Assembly (NCBI GenBank): GCA_041392475.1
Contig: JAWKLZ010000003.1
Coordinates: forward strand, 1,447,501 to 1,511,500
Source: Chitinophagales bacterium
GTDB lineage: Bacteria > Bacteroidota > Bacteroidia > Chitinophagales > UBA2359
Direction: 5' to 3'
Length of the DNA: 64,000 nucleotides
A program made the position numbers and the translations under genes. Positions within the stretch are counted from its first letter, which is position 1, and each line of letters starts with the position of its first letter. Positions 16,413 through 24,991 of the stretch are shown piece after piece. A model generated the notes under the pieces. That model saw only the letters and a list, made by a program, of their open reading frames with translations. It had not been told where the DNA came from and did not search any database.

Positions 16413-18254
16413 ATGCAAACTCCCTACTTTTCTCCTTCAAAATCGCTACTAATCCTCCTCGTTTTCCTCAGCACTGCTGCAATTTTTCATGCCTGTGTGA
16501 AAGAGCAAGACATTATCAAAGAAAGCTCTGCGGTACACAACAGTTACATCACTCCAACTGATGATGACCAACTCATTTACACCAATATTTTCGGTTTGGT
16601 GGTCGATGAAAACGAAAATCCAATTGGCGACTGCGAAGTTTTGTTGAAAACAATCAACGGTTTCAAAACGACAACAACCGATGAATTCGGAAACTTTACC
16701 TACTTCAATGCGCTCGTATTGCGAAAAGGGGCCTTTGTGAAAATTCGCAAGGTAGATAAATTTGAAGGTTTTCGGAAAATAAATGTGACCGAAAACAGCT
16801 ACAATTACACCAAAATCAAACTGTTGGATAAAAAAGCGGTGGGTTCGGTGACTTCAATTGTAGGAGGAAAACTTACGCATGAAAGTGGCGCACAAATAGA
16901 GCTTCCCGCCAATGGAGTTCGCTATCAAAATGGAGCAACCTATACTGGAAGTGTGGAAGTGGTCATGTCTTGGATTGACCCAACTTCACAGGATTTGACG
17001 ACTCAAATGGTGGGTGATTTGAGTGGCATAGATTCAGATGGCAAACAAGTTGCATTGCAGACTTTTGGGATGTTGACGGTAGAATTGTTGGCAAACAATG
17101 GTGAAGAATTGCAGTTGAAGGAAGGAAAAACTGCCATGCTTTCGTTTCCTGTTCCCACCGAAATTTTGGCGCAAGCCCCTCCCACGATTCCACTTTGGTA
17201 CTACGACGAAGAATTGGGAACGTGGGTCGAAGAAGGGTCTGCAACACTGCAAGATGGGTTTTATGTTGGTGAAGTAAGTCATTTCAGTTCTTGGAATGTG
17301 GATGTTAAAACAGAACGCATCGCAGTGAGAGGAACAGTTTTTACCCAAATAAATGAAGTGGATTTGGTGACACCTTATTTGCAGGTCTTGGTCACAATTG
17401 AAGGAATGGGGCAATATGGCGGATATTTGGACAAAAGTGGTGAATTTGAGTTTTACAATTTCCCTTCAAATACACCTTTCACTTTGACCGTTTTAGACCG
17501 ATGTGCAGAAGTGATTTTTGAAGAAGAATTTGAAGGTTTCTCAGTAGATACAGATTTGGGAACATTGGCGGTATTGGCACAACCTAATAATTTTGTGACA
17601 GTTACAGGTTCAGGAGTGGGTTGTGATGGGAATGTGGTGACGGATGGTTATGTGCTATTTAAGCTGAATGGAAATTCTACTTTGTTGTATCCATTGAAAG
17701 AAGATGGCGCTTTTGAGTTTGTGGTGAATGTATGTAATGAAACGGAAGGGGAGATTAGTTTGGTGGATTTGACCACAAATAAGACTAATGGATTTCAACC
17801 AATTTCCTTATTTTCCAATCCCACGAATATAGGTGAAATGGAAGCTTGCGAAGAAATACTTCCTCCTAGTATTGTAGCCTTAATTGGTAGTGGATTAGAG
17901 TTTTACTTTGATTTGGCAACAGCGGTTGTTACTCCCAGTGACATAGGAGGTTATTCCATTTTAATTAAAGGATTGGGTACTGAACACTACTACGACGGGA
18001 TAAGGATAGAAATTGATAATGTAACAGGTACAGGTACTTACCAAAATGTCAGGGGGTCTGTGGTTAGCAATAATTCGGCAACTATAATTTATAATTTCCT
18101 TTTTATTGAATCTACTACAAGCATGGAAATTACCCACTTTAGCGAAAATTTAGGAGGCAGAATTAGAGGTACTTTTAAGGGGCAGGTACGAGATAAAGTT
18201 TATGGAAGTGAAACGTATCTCCCTATATCTGGTACTTTTGATGTAATCCGTTAA
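16413..18254 (+). CDS. Large lipoprotein with carboxypeptidase-regulatory-like domain (copy B)
   Basis: The start is set at ATG 16413 because it directly precedes the signal peptide (SKSLLILLVFLSTAAIF) with lipobox FHACVKEQ; an upstream ATG at 16335 lies inside the terminator region. The protein is a full-length paralogue of copy A (12077-13894), sharing IFGLVVDENxxP, NxYNYTKIKLLDK and the HFSSWN segment. It should be an outer-membrane or surface lipoprotein. The C-terminal third diverges most between the copies. Confidence 0.75.
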   Translation: MQTPYFSPSKSLLILLVFLSTAAIFHACVKEQDIIKESSAVHNSYITPTDDDQLIYTNIFGLVVDENENPIGDCEVLLKTINGFKTTTTDEFGNFTYFNALVLRKGAFVKIRKVDKFEGFRKINVTENSYNYTKIKLLDKKAVGSVTSIVGGKLTHESGAQIELPANGVRYQNGATYTGSVEVVMSWIDPTSQDLTTQMVGDLSGIDSDGKQVALQTFGMLTVELLANNGEELQLKEGKTAMLSFPVPTEILAQAPPTIPLWYYDEELGTWVEEGSATLQDGFYVGEVSHFSSWNVDVKTERIAVRGTVFTQINEVDLVTPYLQVLVTIEGMGQYGGYLDKSGEFEFYNFPSNTPFTLTVLDRCAEVIFEEEFEGFSVDTDLGTLAVLAQPNNFVTVTGSGVGCDGNVVTDGYVLFKLNGNSTLLYPLKEDGAFEFVVNVCNETEGEISLVDLTTNKTNGFQPISLFSNPTNIGEMEACEEILPPSIVALIGSGLEFYFDLATAVVTPSDIGGYSILIKGLGTEHYYDGIRIEIDNVTGTGTYQNVRGSVVSNNSATIIYNFLFIESTTSMEITHFSENLGGRIRGTFKGQVRDKVYGSETYLPISGTFDVIR

Positions 18255-18361
18255 TGAAATTTCCCAAACAACTCTGTGTTCAATCTACCGGGTGCATCCT
18301 AAATTGTCATGCTTTGAAAAATTATTTGGCAACTGGTGACGGTGCTACGCACCTTAAAAAC

Positions 18362-18599
18362 TTTGGTTCTTTGACAAAATCTGTGATTTGAGACTTCGGA
18401 AGTTTGCCGCTTAAAAAATCAGTAAACTATTTCGCTAAAAATGAATCTCTTATAAAATGAAACTTCCGAAGTCTTTAGCGCTCCCACAAAAATTGTCAAA
18501 GAACCAAAACTTTTTATCTTATAGGCTCTACAAACAGGGTCGGAGCTATGCTCCTAAGAAAGTGCGTATCAGGAGCCTAGCTCCTGACTCTGTTTGTAG
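18362..18599. repeat. Nested long inverted repeats between convergent genes
   Basis: The 410-base gap 18255-18664 holds three strong palindromes. TTTGGTTCTTTGACAA (18362-18377) matches its complement at 18493-18508. Within it GACTTCGGAAGTTT (18392-18405) matches 18460-18473. A second stem, CTACAAACAG (18528-18537) with CTGTTTGTAG (18590-18599), has GGAGCTA/TAGCTCC inside. No ORF is seen. It may end transcription from both sides but is much larger than a simple terminator. Confidence 0.7.
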
Positions 18600-18664
18600 A
18601 ACTTCAAAAGTTTTGCCTACAAAAAACAAAAACCTCTGTATCTCAGTGCCTCCGTGTTCATCTT

Positions 18665-20761
18665 TTACCACGGCTCAGTTTTGAAGTTAATCAACGGAAT
18701 ATCTACCGCCAAAAACGCTTGAATACGGTAGTTCAGTTTGTCATTGAAAATAGCAGACGGTTTGATGCCTTCCTCGCCTCGAATCGTCCGCAACATCGGC
18801 CCTGCTTGAATACCAATGCCCCACGACATCGGAGATTTGGCGCAACCTTTGATGATTTGAAGCCCAGGAGCCAAGATATTTTCCAGCCGCAATTCGGGCA
18901 AAGCTTCGGTGCTATCGTCGTTCATTCGGAACGCCGTCACTGCACCAATGTCAATCACCGACAAAAACACAGACCAAGAACCACCCGATTTGTATTCTTT
19001 TTTGGAGTCCAAGCCCTCCTTGCGCTTGCGAATTCCCTTGCTAAAACTCATGCCCACAGGAGCATAAATGCCAATCGTGCTGTTCCATTGGTTCAATTCG
19101 GTCAAATATTCACCCGACACAAAACCGCCCAAATAGGCATTCAAGGCCACATTGCTTTTCGTATCTCTTTTGATGCGGGCACTACCCACAGGCAAAACCG
19201 TTGCCTCGATTACCGTTTTCACGCCCACAGCATCCTCCGCCTCCGCCAAAGCCGCCATGAAAGTGCCATACTTCAAAAACTGCTTTCTAAACTGAGAGTT
19301 CTCAAAATCGTCCTTCATGCTTTTGTCCAACATCACAATCAAATTCAACACCGCCGTACTAAAATTGCGGGTATGCAAATCGTAATACACCTCGCCGCCA
19401 ATGTCCGCCAAGTCCACAAAATTGTGGACTTCACCACTTACATTGATGCCGCTTACCGCCTTGTCAATCGTCAGCAAGTGCTTCAACAAATTGACGGTAG
19501 CCGCATAATAGGTGTGGTAGTCACGGTAAGAAAAATCCTCCGAAAGTGCTTTTTTCTCCCTCACCGTTTTCAGGTGATTGTCCAAAATCTCCACTCTGTC
19601 CACCATGCCCGTCAAAAAACTTTCGATGGGATTGAAGTCCTCCGCAAAACCCCCCAAAATGGCCTGCAAACTTTTGGCTTCGCCCTCCACAAAAAACTCA
19701 ATAGTAGCCGCTTCTGATTTTTGATACATCAAGCCCAAGAAAATTCGAAGGGTCGGACGGTCGAGTTTTTTCCAATCTGCTTTGGTAATCCATAGCCGTT
19801 CAACTTCAATTGTTTCTGCATCTTCTTCATAACTTTCACCTGCCACTGCTTGCCGCAAATTGTCAGAAAAAAAATGCAGCATTTTGATACCATTGACAAA
19901 ATTTTCAGAAGCAGGATTCTCCAATACTTCTGTAAAATCTTCATGCGTTGCCAACACCTCCAACATCTCCGCAGGGTTTGCTCCTTCAATGAATTGATTC
20001 AACAAAACAGTCGTTGCAATGAACAACTTGCTTTCTCCTTGCTCAAAAAAACGTTGGTATTCTGCCATGCGTTCCTTGCAATTCGGTTCGTCATTGCCGC
20101 AGTCAAAATCGGTCAAACGCTTCAATGACAACAATCTATTCGGAATGTTTTCCATGTCTTTTTTGACCGCTTCTCGCAGTGCAGGCACCATTGCAGCGTA
20201 TTGATAGGACTCAAACAATTGCAGAAATTCAGAAGATTGGGACAGCAAAAGCGGAAATTCGGGATAGTCTTTGAAGGTTTCTTGCAGCCGTTCAAAATAG
20301 GACACATAGATTTCTTCTTTAGAACGCTCAATTAAAAACTGCGCCAACCCGTCTGCAAAACGGCTCACTTTCATGCCGCCAATGGCCGAAAAAGCAGATT
20401 TTTTTTGCCGATTGACCTTCAAAACTGCCTCTGCTGATTCGGCATTGCTCATTAAAAGTCCTTCGGGCATTAATGGTTCTAAAAATGGATTTTTGACATC
20501 ATACGGAGCATCGCCAAATCCTGTATAAGAATCCACCACCATTTCAGTGGTCAAATCCTCGTTGGTATCCAAGTATTTAGCCAGTATTGATGACCACTTT
20601 TCAACGGTTGCCACGTCTTTGGTCTGAAAACCTGAGCCATCTTCTTTCAAATATTTGGCGAGTTCAATGGCATCGTAATACGCATTTTGAGCCATTGAAG
20701 GATGGACATGGCAGAGAAAAAGTACAAGAAAAAAATTGAAGTGTAGGAAGTAGGATTTCAT
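18665..20761 (-). CDS. Large secreted protein of unknown function
   Basis: A 698-residue protein with a signal peptide (FFLVLFLCHVHPSMAQ) and no lipobox. The middle is helical and acidic. The last about 200 residues are richer in beta-strand-like, Gly- and aromatic-containing segments (NAYLGGFVSGEYL, WGIGIQAGPMLRTI), which may be an outer-membrane barrel-like end; this is inference. I do not recognise a family. Its ATG overlaps the stop of the subtilase gene (ATGA, 20758-20761), so the two proteins are translationally coupled and probably work together. Confidence 0.6.
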   Translation of the reverse strand: MKSYFLHFNFFLVLFLCHVHPSMAQNAYYDAIELAKYLKEDGSGFQTKDVATVEKWSSILAKYLDTNEDLTTEMVVDSYTGFGDAPYDVKNPFLEPLMPEGLLMSNAESAEAVLKVNRQKKSAFSAIGGMKVSRFADGLAQFLIERSKEEIYVSYFERLQETFKDYPEFPLLLSQSSEFLQLFESYQYAAMVPALREAVKKDMENIPNRLLSLKRLTDFDCGNDEPNCKERMAEYQRFFEQGESKLFIATTVLLNQFIEGANPAEMLEVLATHEDFTEVLENPASENFVNGIKMLHFFSDNLRQAVAGESYEEDAETIEVERLWITKADWKKLDRPTLRIFLGLMYQKSEAATIEFFVEGEAKSLQAILGGFAEDFNPIESFLTGMVDRVEILDNHLKTVREKKALSEDFSYRDYHTYYAATVNLLKHLLTIDKAVSGINVSGEVHNFVDLADIGGEVYYDLHTRNFSTAVLNLIVMLDKSMKDDFENSQFRKQFLKYGTFMAALAEAEDAVGVKTVIEATVLPVGSARIKRDTKSNVALNAYLGGFVSGEYLTELNQWNSTIGIYAPVGMSFSKGIRKRKEGLDSKKEYKSGGSWSVFLSVIDIGAVTAFRMNDDSTEALPELRLENILAPGLQIIKGCAKSPMSWGIGIQAGPMLRTIRGEEGIKPSAIFNDKLNYRIQAFLAVDIPLINFKTEPW

Positions 20762-22017
20762 GCGATTAGGGTTTTGAGTTGGTTAAGAGCAGCCAAAGGA
20801 TTGACGATTTTGAAGTCATTGTTTGCAGTAGCTGTTTCTTCGATGATTTGAGCATATTTTTCGGGGCTGACCTCCAAATTGTTGGCTATGGCATAACTTT
20901 TCAGCAATGCCAAAACACCTGTCACATAAGCAGTTGCCATACTCGAGCCAGAATCCAATTTGTAGGGTGGGTCGGTGAAAGTGGATTGGATGTTGATGCC
21001 AGGCGCAACGATGTCCACTGCTTTGTATTTGTGAAAATTTTCATTGGTTTGACATTCTTGATCCATATCTGCCACGCCAATACAGTTGTCATAGGTAGCA
21101 GGATAGGGGTACTTGCTGGTAGCCCCTACAAAAATCACCCTGTCTTTGGCTCTATTCAAAAGCTGTTTGATGCCATCGTGTTCGACACGCACGCTAAAAC
21201 TCATGGACACGATATCTGCTTTCGCTACATTGATGGCCCATTTCAAAGCTGCATAAATCCGTTCATTGGTCACATCAAAATCCGATTCTGCAATTTTGGC
21301 TACATAGAGTTTCACTTTTGGCGCAATGCCCAGCACTTCTGCATTTTCTTGCCCTTTTGCACAAACGATTCCTGCACAATGCGTTCCATGACCGTCATTG
21401 TCGTTGGCATCTCCAGTGTCAGCAGTAAAATCTTTGGTCGCTTCAAAGCTTAGGTCAGGATGCGTCAAACATATTCCCGAATCCAACATCGCTACTTTCA
21501 CCTTTTCGCCTTTGGCGTCTGCCCATATTTCGTTGATATGGTAATCTGCAATCTGCCATGCCAGCCCTTCTTCTAAAGCGATATCAGGAGCAGGAACAGG
21601 TTCTTCGTCTTCTTCCGAAATCTCCCTATCCTCCGACGGTTGAGGCACTTCCTCCCAATCTTCATCTTCCATTGCAGCAGCCTCTGGTTCTTCATCGTCC
21701 TCAAACATGTCGAAATCTTCGTTCTCTATATCGTCATCATCATCTAATCCTCTGTCAAATATTTCGTTTTCTAAAATCTCATCCTCTATTTCGTCAAATA
21801 GTAAATCGTCATCAAAATCATCAAAATCATCAAAGTCTTCAAAGTCTTCAGAAAAATCTTCGTCATCTTCTTCAAAGATAGGAGATGGCTCACCAATAAA
21901 ATCATCTATATCCTCTTCTCCCGTTTCGTCGTATTGTTTGCTTCTCCATGCTTGCCATACTACATAGCCTATTGCAGCTATGAGCGAGTTGATTATTATG
22001 TATCTAATTTTGTTCAT
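20758..22017 (-). CDS. Membrane-anchored S8 (subtilisin-like) serine protease
   Basis: A 419-residue protein with the complete S8 triad: Asp in VAMLDSGICLTHPD, His in NDNDGHGTHCAGIV and Ser in LDSGSSMATAYVTGVLALL. The N-terminus has one membrane helix (IIINSLIAAIGYVVW). Residues about 30-130 form an extremely acidic spacer of Asp/Glu/Phe runs rather than the usual inhibitory propeptide. The helix is not followed by a clear cleavage site, so the enzyme is probably tethered. It is the first gene of a two-gene unit with the 698-residue secreted protein, which may be its substrate or partner. Confidence 0.85.
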   Translation of the reverse strand: MNKIRYIIINSLIAAIGYVVWQAWRSKQYDETGEEDIDDFIGEPSPIFEEDDEDFSEDFEDFDDFDDFDDDLLFDEIEDEILENEIFDRGLDDDDDIENEDFDMFEDDEEPEAAAMEDEDWEEVPQPSEDREISEEDEEPVPAPDIALEEGLAWQIADYHINEIWADAKGEKVKVAMLDSGICLTHPDLSFEATKDFTADTGDANDNDGHGTHCAGIVCAKGQENAEVLGIAPKVKLYVAKIAESDFDVTNERIYAALKWAINVAKADIVSMSFSVRVEHDGIKQLLNRAKDRVIFVGATSKYPYPATYDNCIGVADMDQECQTNENFHKYKAVDIVAPGINIQSTFTDPPYKLDSGSSMATAYVTGVLALLKSYAIANNLEVSPEKYAQIIEETATANNDFKIVNPLAALNQLKTLIA

Positions 22018-22388
22018 AATTTTCTTTTTTAAGATTTTTATATTGCTCTAAAATACAATTTTTTTGTTACTATCCACCTTCTATCCTCTATGGTGAAAAA
22101 ATAAATTCAAAAATGAGCTAAAACGGAATCAATTCTTCCTATTACTACGGAATATCATCAATACAGAAACTTGTATTTGTGAGCCATAGCCATCAAGCTA
22201 AGGTTTGCTTGTTTCTCATACAGCATTGAACAGGAAGTTTTAATAAAAAAGAAGCACACTATACACATGAACTATAAGAAAACTCCCTTTCTATTATTTG
22301 TTCTTGTTCAATACTTAATGCTTATGTTAATTACTAAACTTGATGGCTATGATTTGTGAGCATTATCAGCTTTGGATTAATTTAATCG
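22018..22388. other. Intergenic region without recognised features
   Basis: An A/T-rich stretch upstream of the subtilase gene. No ORF with protein-like composition and no strong palindrome was seen; it should hold the subtilase promoter. Confidence 0.5.
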
Positions 22389-22539
22389 GTGTGATGCGGA
22401 CGATTCGGTTTAGCCGAAGTACCATAGGCGTTCACACTCTCAATCTCGACCCCATTTTCACTGAACCGCACCAACTCGATATACGATTCCCCTGCATAAC
22501 CCTTGTACTACCCATTCTCTTGTTTTTTGAAGTACATCG
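22389..22539 (-). pseudogene. Fragment of a penicillin acylase gene
   Basis: These 151 bases align without gaps to 25101-25251 inside the penicillin acylase gene at 24992-27139, with roughly a dozen mismatches. The minus strand encodes YKGYAGESYIELVRFSENGV and following residues, but with an in-frame TAG just before that segment. No other part of the acylase gene is recognised around it, so it is a relic of a duplication or rearrangement. Confidence 0.85.
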
Positions 22540-22697
22540 TTGTAAGCATTTTTCACAACCGTCATTTCCTTCAACAAGATGCTTGCAGCATGACAAAAGC
22601 AAGAAAAAGAAGACTCCACTCTATTTGTCATCGGACATCGGATAAAGACATCGGAAGCCTTCAAGATTTCCGATGTCTCAAAAATGCCAAAACTTCT

Positions 22698-22705
22698 TAT
22701 ATTTG
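22698..22705 (+). promoter_or_regulatory. -7 promoter box before TIR gene
   Basis: TATATTTG matches the Bacteroidota TAnnTTTG box and lies 36 bases before the chosen ATG of the TIR-FGE gene. It supports the start at 22742 rather than the upstream ATG at 22673, which would precede the box. No clear -33 box was found. Confidence 0.4.
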
Positions 22706-22741
22706 CTGTATATTCATCAATTATTCAGTTTAAAATACAAG

Positions 22742-24094
22742 ATGAGCCAAGCCATTCCCATCAAAATATTCATCGCCTACGCCCGATTAGACACGCCCTA
22801 TTTGGAGCAACTAAGAAGGCATCTCTATCCACTGGAACTGAACGGAATAGTTGAAGTTTGGTACGATGGAGTGATCGCTCCTGGTCAAAAATGGGAACAA
22901 CACATCAAAAACAACCTAAAAGCAGCGAGAATCATCCTGCTTTTGGTCAGCGTTAATTCGCTCAATTCCAAATATTTCTACGAAGAAGAAATGAAACAGG
23001 CATTGGAGCGCCACAACAAGGGCGAAGTAATTGTGATTCCCGTTATTCTCGAACACTGTATGTGGGACTTCACGCCCCTTGCCCAACTACAAGCCCTTCC
23101 CAAAGATGGTATTCCCATCGAAGACTGGGACAAACCCAACAAAGCCTACCACAATGTAGTCAGAGGCATACACCTCTCTATCAAAGAATTCAAAGCAAAA
23201 GAAAAAGCTGCAACAGAGGAGGAACTTCAAAAGGAAAGAGAAGCCAAGCGAAAAGCGGAGGAAGAAAAAGAAAGAACCAAACAATTGAAGGCAAAAGAAA
23301 AGGCTGCAATAGAGGAAAAACTTCAAAAGGAGAGGGAAGCGAAGCGAAAAGCAGCGGTAGAAGAAGCCAAACGATTGAAGGAACAAGAAAAACTCTCCCA
23401 ACTCCCGCTTCCAATCCAAAAACTGCTTCAAGATATGGTAGCCATTGAAGGGGGTAGCTTTCAAATGGGAGGAAAAGAATATGAAGATGAAAAACCTGTC
23501 CATACTGTCACCGTACCCAGTTTTGGAATGGCAAAATACCCCGTCACCCAAGCGCAATGGCGGGCAGTGATGGGCAGCGACCCACCTAAACTGGGCTTCA
23601 AAGGCTGTGACGATTGTCCTGTGGAAAGGGTGAGTTGGGACGATTGCCAAGAGTTTATTCAGAAATTAAACGAACTAACGGGCAAAAACTTTCGACTGCC
23701 GAGTGAAGCAGAATGGGAATTTGCAGCAAGAGGTGGGAACAAAAGTAGAGGTTTCGTGTATGCAGGAAGTAATGATATGGAAGAAGTGGCCTGGTACGGT
23801 AAAAATTCGGGTGATAAAACACATCCTGTTGGCAGAAAAAAAGCCAATGAATTGGGTTTGTACGACATGAGCGGAAATGTGTGGGAGTGGTGTGCAGACG
23901 ATTGGCATGAGAATTATGAACATGCTCCGAAGGATGGAAGGGCTTGGGTAGAGACTTCAAGAGGCAGTAAGCGCTTGGTTCGTGGCGGGTCTTGGATCAA
24001 CGATGACCACAGCTGCCGTGTGGCTAACCGCTTCAGGGACATCCACTACATTCGAAGCTACAACATCGGATGTCGTTTATCCTGGTACTTTTAG
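22742..24094 (+). CDS. TIR-coiled coil-FGE/sulfatase-modifying-fold protein
   Basis: A 450-residue protein; the start at 22742 puts the TIR fold directly at the N-terminus. Residues about 6-140 are a TIR domain (IKIFIAYARLDTPYLEQL, IILLLVSVNSLNSKYFYEEE with a candidate catalytic Glu). Residues about 147-220 form a Lys/Glu-rich coiled coil with two near-identical repeats. Residues about 230-450 are an FGE-sulfatase/C-type-lectin-like domain (GGSFQMGG, YPVTQAQWRAVMG, RLPSEAEWEFAARGG, GNVWEWCADDW, LVRGGSW). Bacterial TIR domains often cleave NAD or signal; the FGE fold may bind a ligand. The C-terminal 37 codons look hypervariable (see separate entry). Confidence 0.85.
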   Translation: MSQAIPIKIFIAYARLDTPYLEQLRRHLYPLELNGIVEVWYDGVIAPGQKWEQHIKNNLKAARIILLLVSVNSLNSKYFYEEEMKQALERHNKGEVIVIPVILEHCMWDFTPLAQLQALPKDGIPIEDWDKPNKAYHNVVRGIHLSIKEFKAKEKAATEEELQKEREAKRKAEEEKERTKQLKAKEKAAIEEKLQKEREAKRKAAVEEAKRLKEQEKLSQLPLPIQKLLQDMVAIEGGSFQMGGKEYEDEKPVHTVTVPSFGMAKYPVTQAQWRAVMGSDPPKLGFKGCDDCPVERVSWDDCQEFIQKLNELTGKNFRLPSEAEWEFAARGGNKSRGFVYAGSNDMEEVAWYGKNSGDKTHPVGRKKANELGLYDMSGNVWEWCADDWHENYEHAPKDGRAWVETSRGSKRLVRGGSWINDDHSCRVANRFRDIHYIRSYNIGCRLSWYF

Positions 24095-24150
24095 CTTTGG
24101 CTCTTTTTCACTTTTACCCTTTTCCGCTTTTTTTCTTTTACTGCCGAGCG
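23981..24150 (+). other. Candidate DGR variable region with downstream hairpin
   Basis: From RGGSW to the stop, the reading frame has the layout of diversity-generating retroelement variable regions in FGE-type proteins. Fixed residues (CR, AN-R, R, NIG-R) alternate with codons that nearly all end in C (ATC, GAC, CAC, AGC, TTC, TAC), as expected if AAC codons of a template were mutated at adenines: 17 of 24 codons between the Trp and Gly end in C. After the stop come a pyrimidine-rich stretch and a hairpin, CGAGC/GCTCG (about 24144-24161). No reverse transcriptase or template repeat lies in this window. Confidence 0.55.
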
Positions 24151-24179
24151 AAGCGAGGCTCGATTTTTTTAGGACTACT

Positions 24180-24635
24180 TCATTTTTCTATCTCTCTTTT
24201 TTCAATCCATTCCATTAATTCATCTGTTGTAATACAATTTAGAAATCCTTTTGAAAGGAGTGTCCTCAATAATTTTAAATCTCCTGTCCACAAAACACCA
24301 TCCAAATATTTTGTTACCGCTACAAAAGGTAGGTCATCGATATCTACATCTCGAACAAGGGACGCAGATTCAGCCCAAATTCTCATAGGAATTTGTATAT
24401 CAGAGATAAAATCAATTTTCTTGTAAATTTGAAAAATTACTTCATCAACATCTTCTTCAGAAGTTTTAGCCAATTTCAAAATCTTATCTCTATGCCTATC
24501 AATTTCTTGCCTCAAATATTCAGTAGAAAAAAACTCAAGCTGCTCGTTATTGTTGAAGATGATTTCACCAATATTACTTTTGGGGTTGAGTATTGCACTG
24601 AAAACAATATTGGTGTCTAAAATAATGATTTTCAT
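24180..24635 (-). CDS. PIN-domain toxin (VapC/PIN_3-like)
   Basis: A 151-residue protein with the PIN-domain acidic residues: Asp in IILDTNIVFSAIL, Glu in STEYLRQEI, and Asp in DDLPFVAVTKYLDGVLWTGD. PIN toxins are Mg-dependent ribonucleases. The gene follows its putative antitoxin gene by 10 bases in the same direction, the usual order for type II pairs. The 3' end faces the TIR-FGE gene. Confidence 0.82.
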   Translation of the reverse strand: MKIIILDTNIVFSAILNPKSNIGEIIFNNNEQLEFFSTEYLRQEIDRHRDKILKLAKTSEEDVDEVIFQIYKKIDFISDIQIPMRIWAESASLVRDVDIDDLPFVAVTKYLDGVLWTGDLKLLRTLLSKGFLNCITTDELMEWIEKREIEK

Positions 24636-24645
24636 GTTTCACAAT

Positions 24646-24864
24646 TTAAGATTCTTCAATACCTGGAAATCTGTGTTTATTCTTCTCCCACCAACCTTTT
24701 TTTACTTCTTTAGCCAAATCATCAATTTGATTTTGAGTAGCCTTACTGTTTTTGATGGCTTGTTTGTAAGATAAATAATCCAACATTCTTTGAATATCAC
24801 TCACTTCTAAATCCAAAGGCAATCTGATAATGATTTCTTGATTTGTTCTTTCAATAGTTAGCAT
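24646..24864 (-). CDS. Putative antitoxin of the PIN toxin
   Basis: A 72-residue protein starting MLTIERTNQEIIIRLPLDL, with a beta strand then helices and a basic/aromatic tail (KKGWWEKNKHRFPGI). Size, order and spacing (upstream of and 10 bases from the PIN gene) match type II antitoxins; the specific family is not recognised. Confidence 0.65.
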   Translation of the reverse strand: MLTIERTNQEIIIRLPLDLEVSDIQRMLDYLSYKQAIKNSKATQNQIDDLAKEVKKGWWEKNKHRFPGIEES

Positions 24865-24944
24865 AATACAAGGTTTTTAGTATTCAACTTGAAAATATAG
24901 AAATTAGTTCTGCCAATAGAACATTTACACTGCATAGAGTGCGA

Positions 24945-24982
24945 ATTCGGCGACACTTGAAAAGTTCGCCGACATTTGAACG
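24945..24982. repeat. Dispersed repeat TTCGSCGACAY (two units)
   Basis: Units ATTCGGCGACACTTGAAA and AGTTCGCCGACATTTGAACG stand in tandem. The same unit pair, in the opposite order, is found inside icmF (48043-48083), and a decayed version lies beside purL (about 57946-57985). Confidence 0.6.
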
Positions 24983-24991
24983 AAAGGACAG

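Noticed and set aside
18719..19717. 332-codon ORF opposite the 698-residue secreted protein gene
   Set aside because: It is antisense to a well-supported gene with a signal peptide; its His/Arg/Gln-rich composition is what an antisense frame would give.
21707..21967. Serine-rich ORF opposite the subtilase
   Set aside because: It is the antisense reading of the Asp/Glu-rich spacer codons (GAT/GAA read as ATC/TTC), not an independent gene.
23190..23414. Repeat array in the TIR-FGE gene as a possible CRISPR-like or tandem-repeat locus
   Set aside because: The two repeats code the Lys/Glu-rich coiled coil (AKEKAA..EEKLQKEREAKRKA) and are explained as protein repeats.
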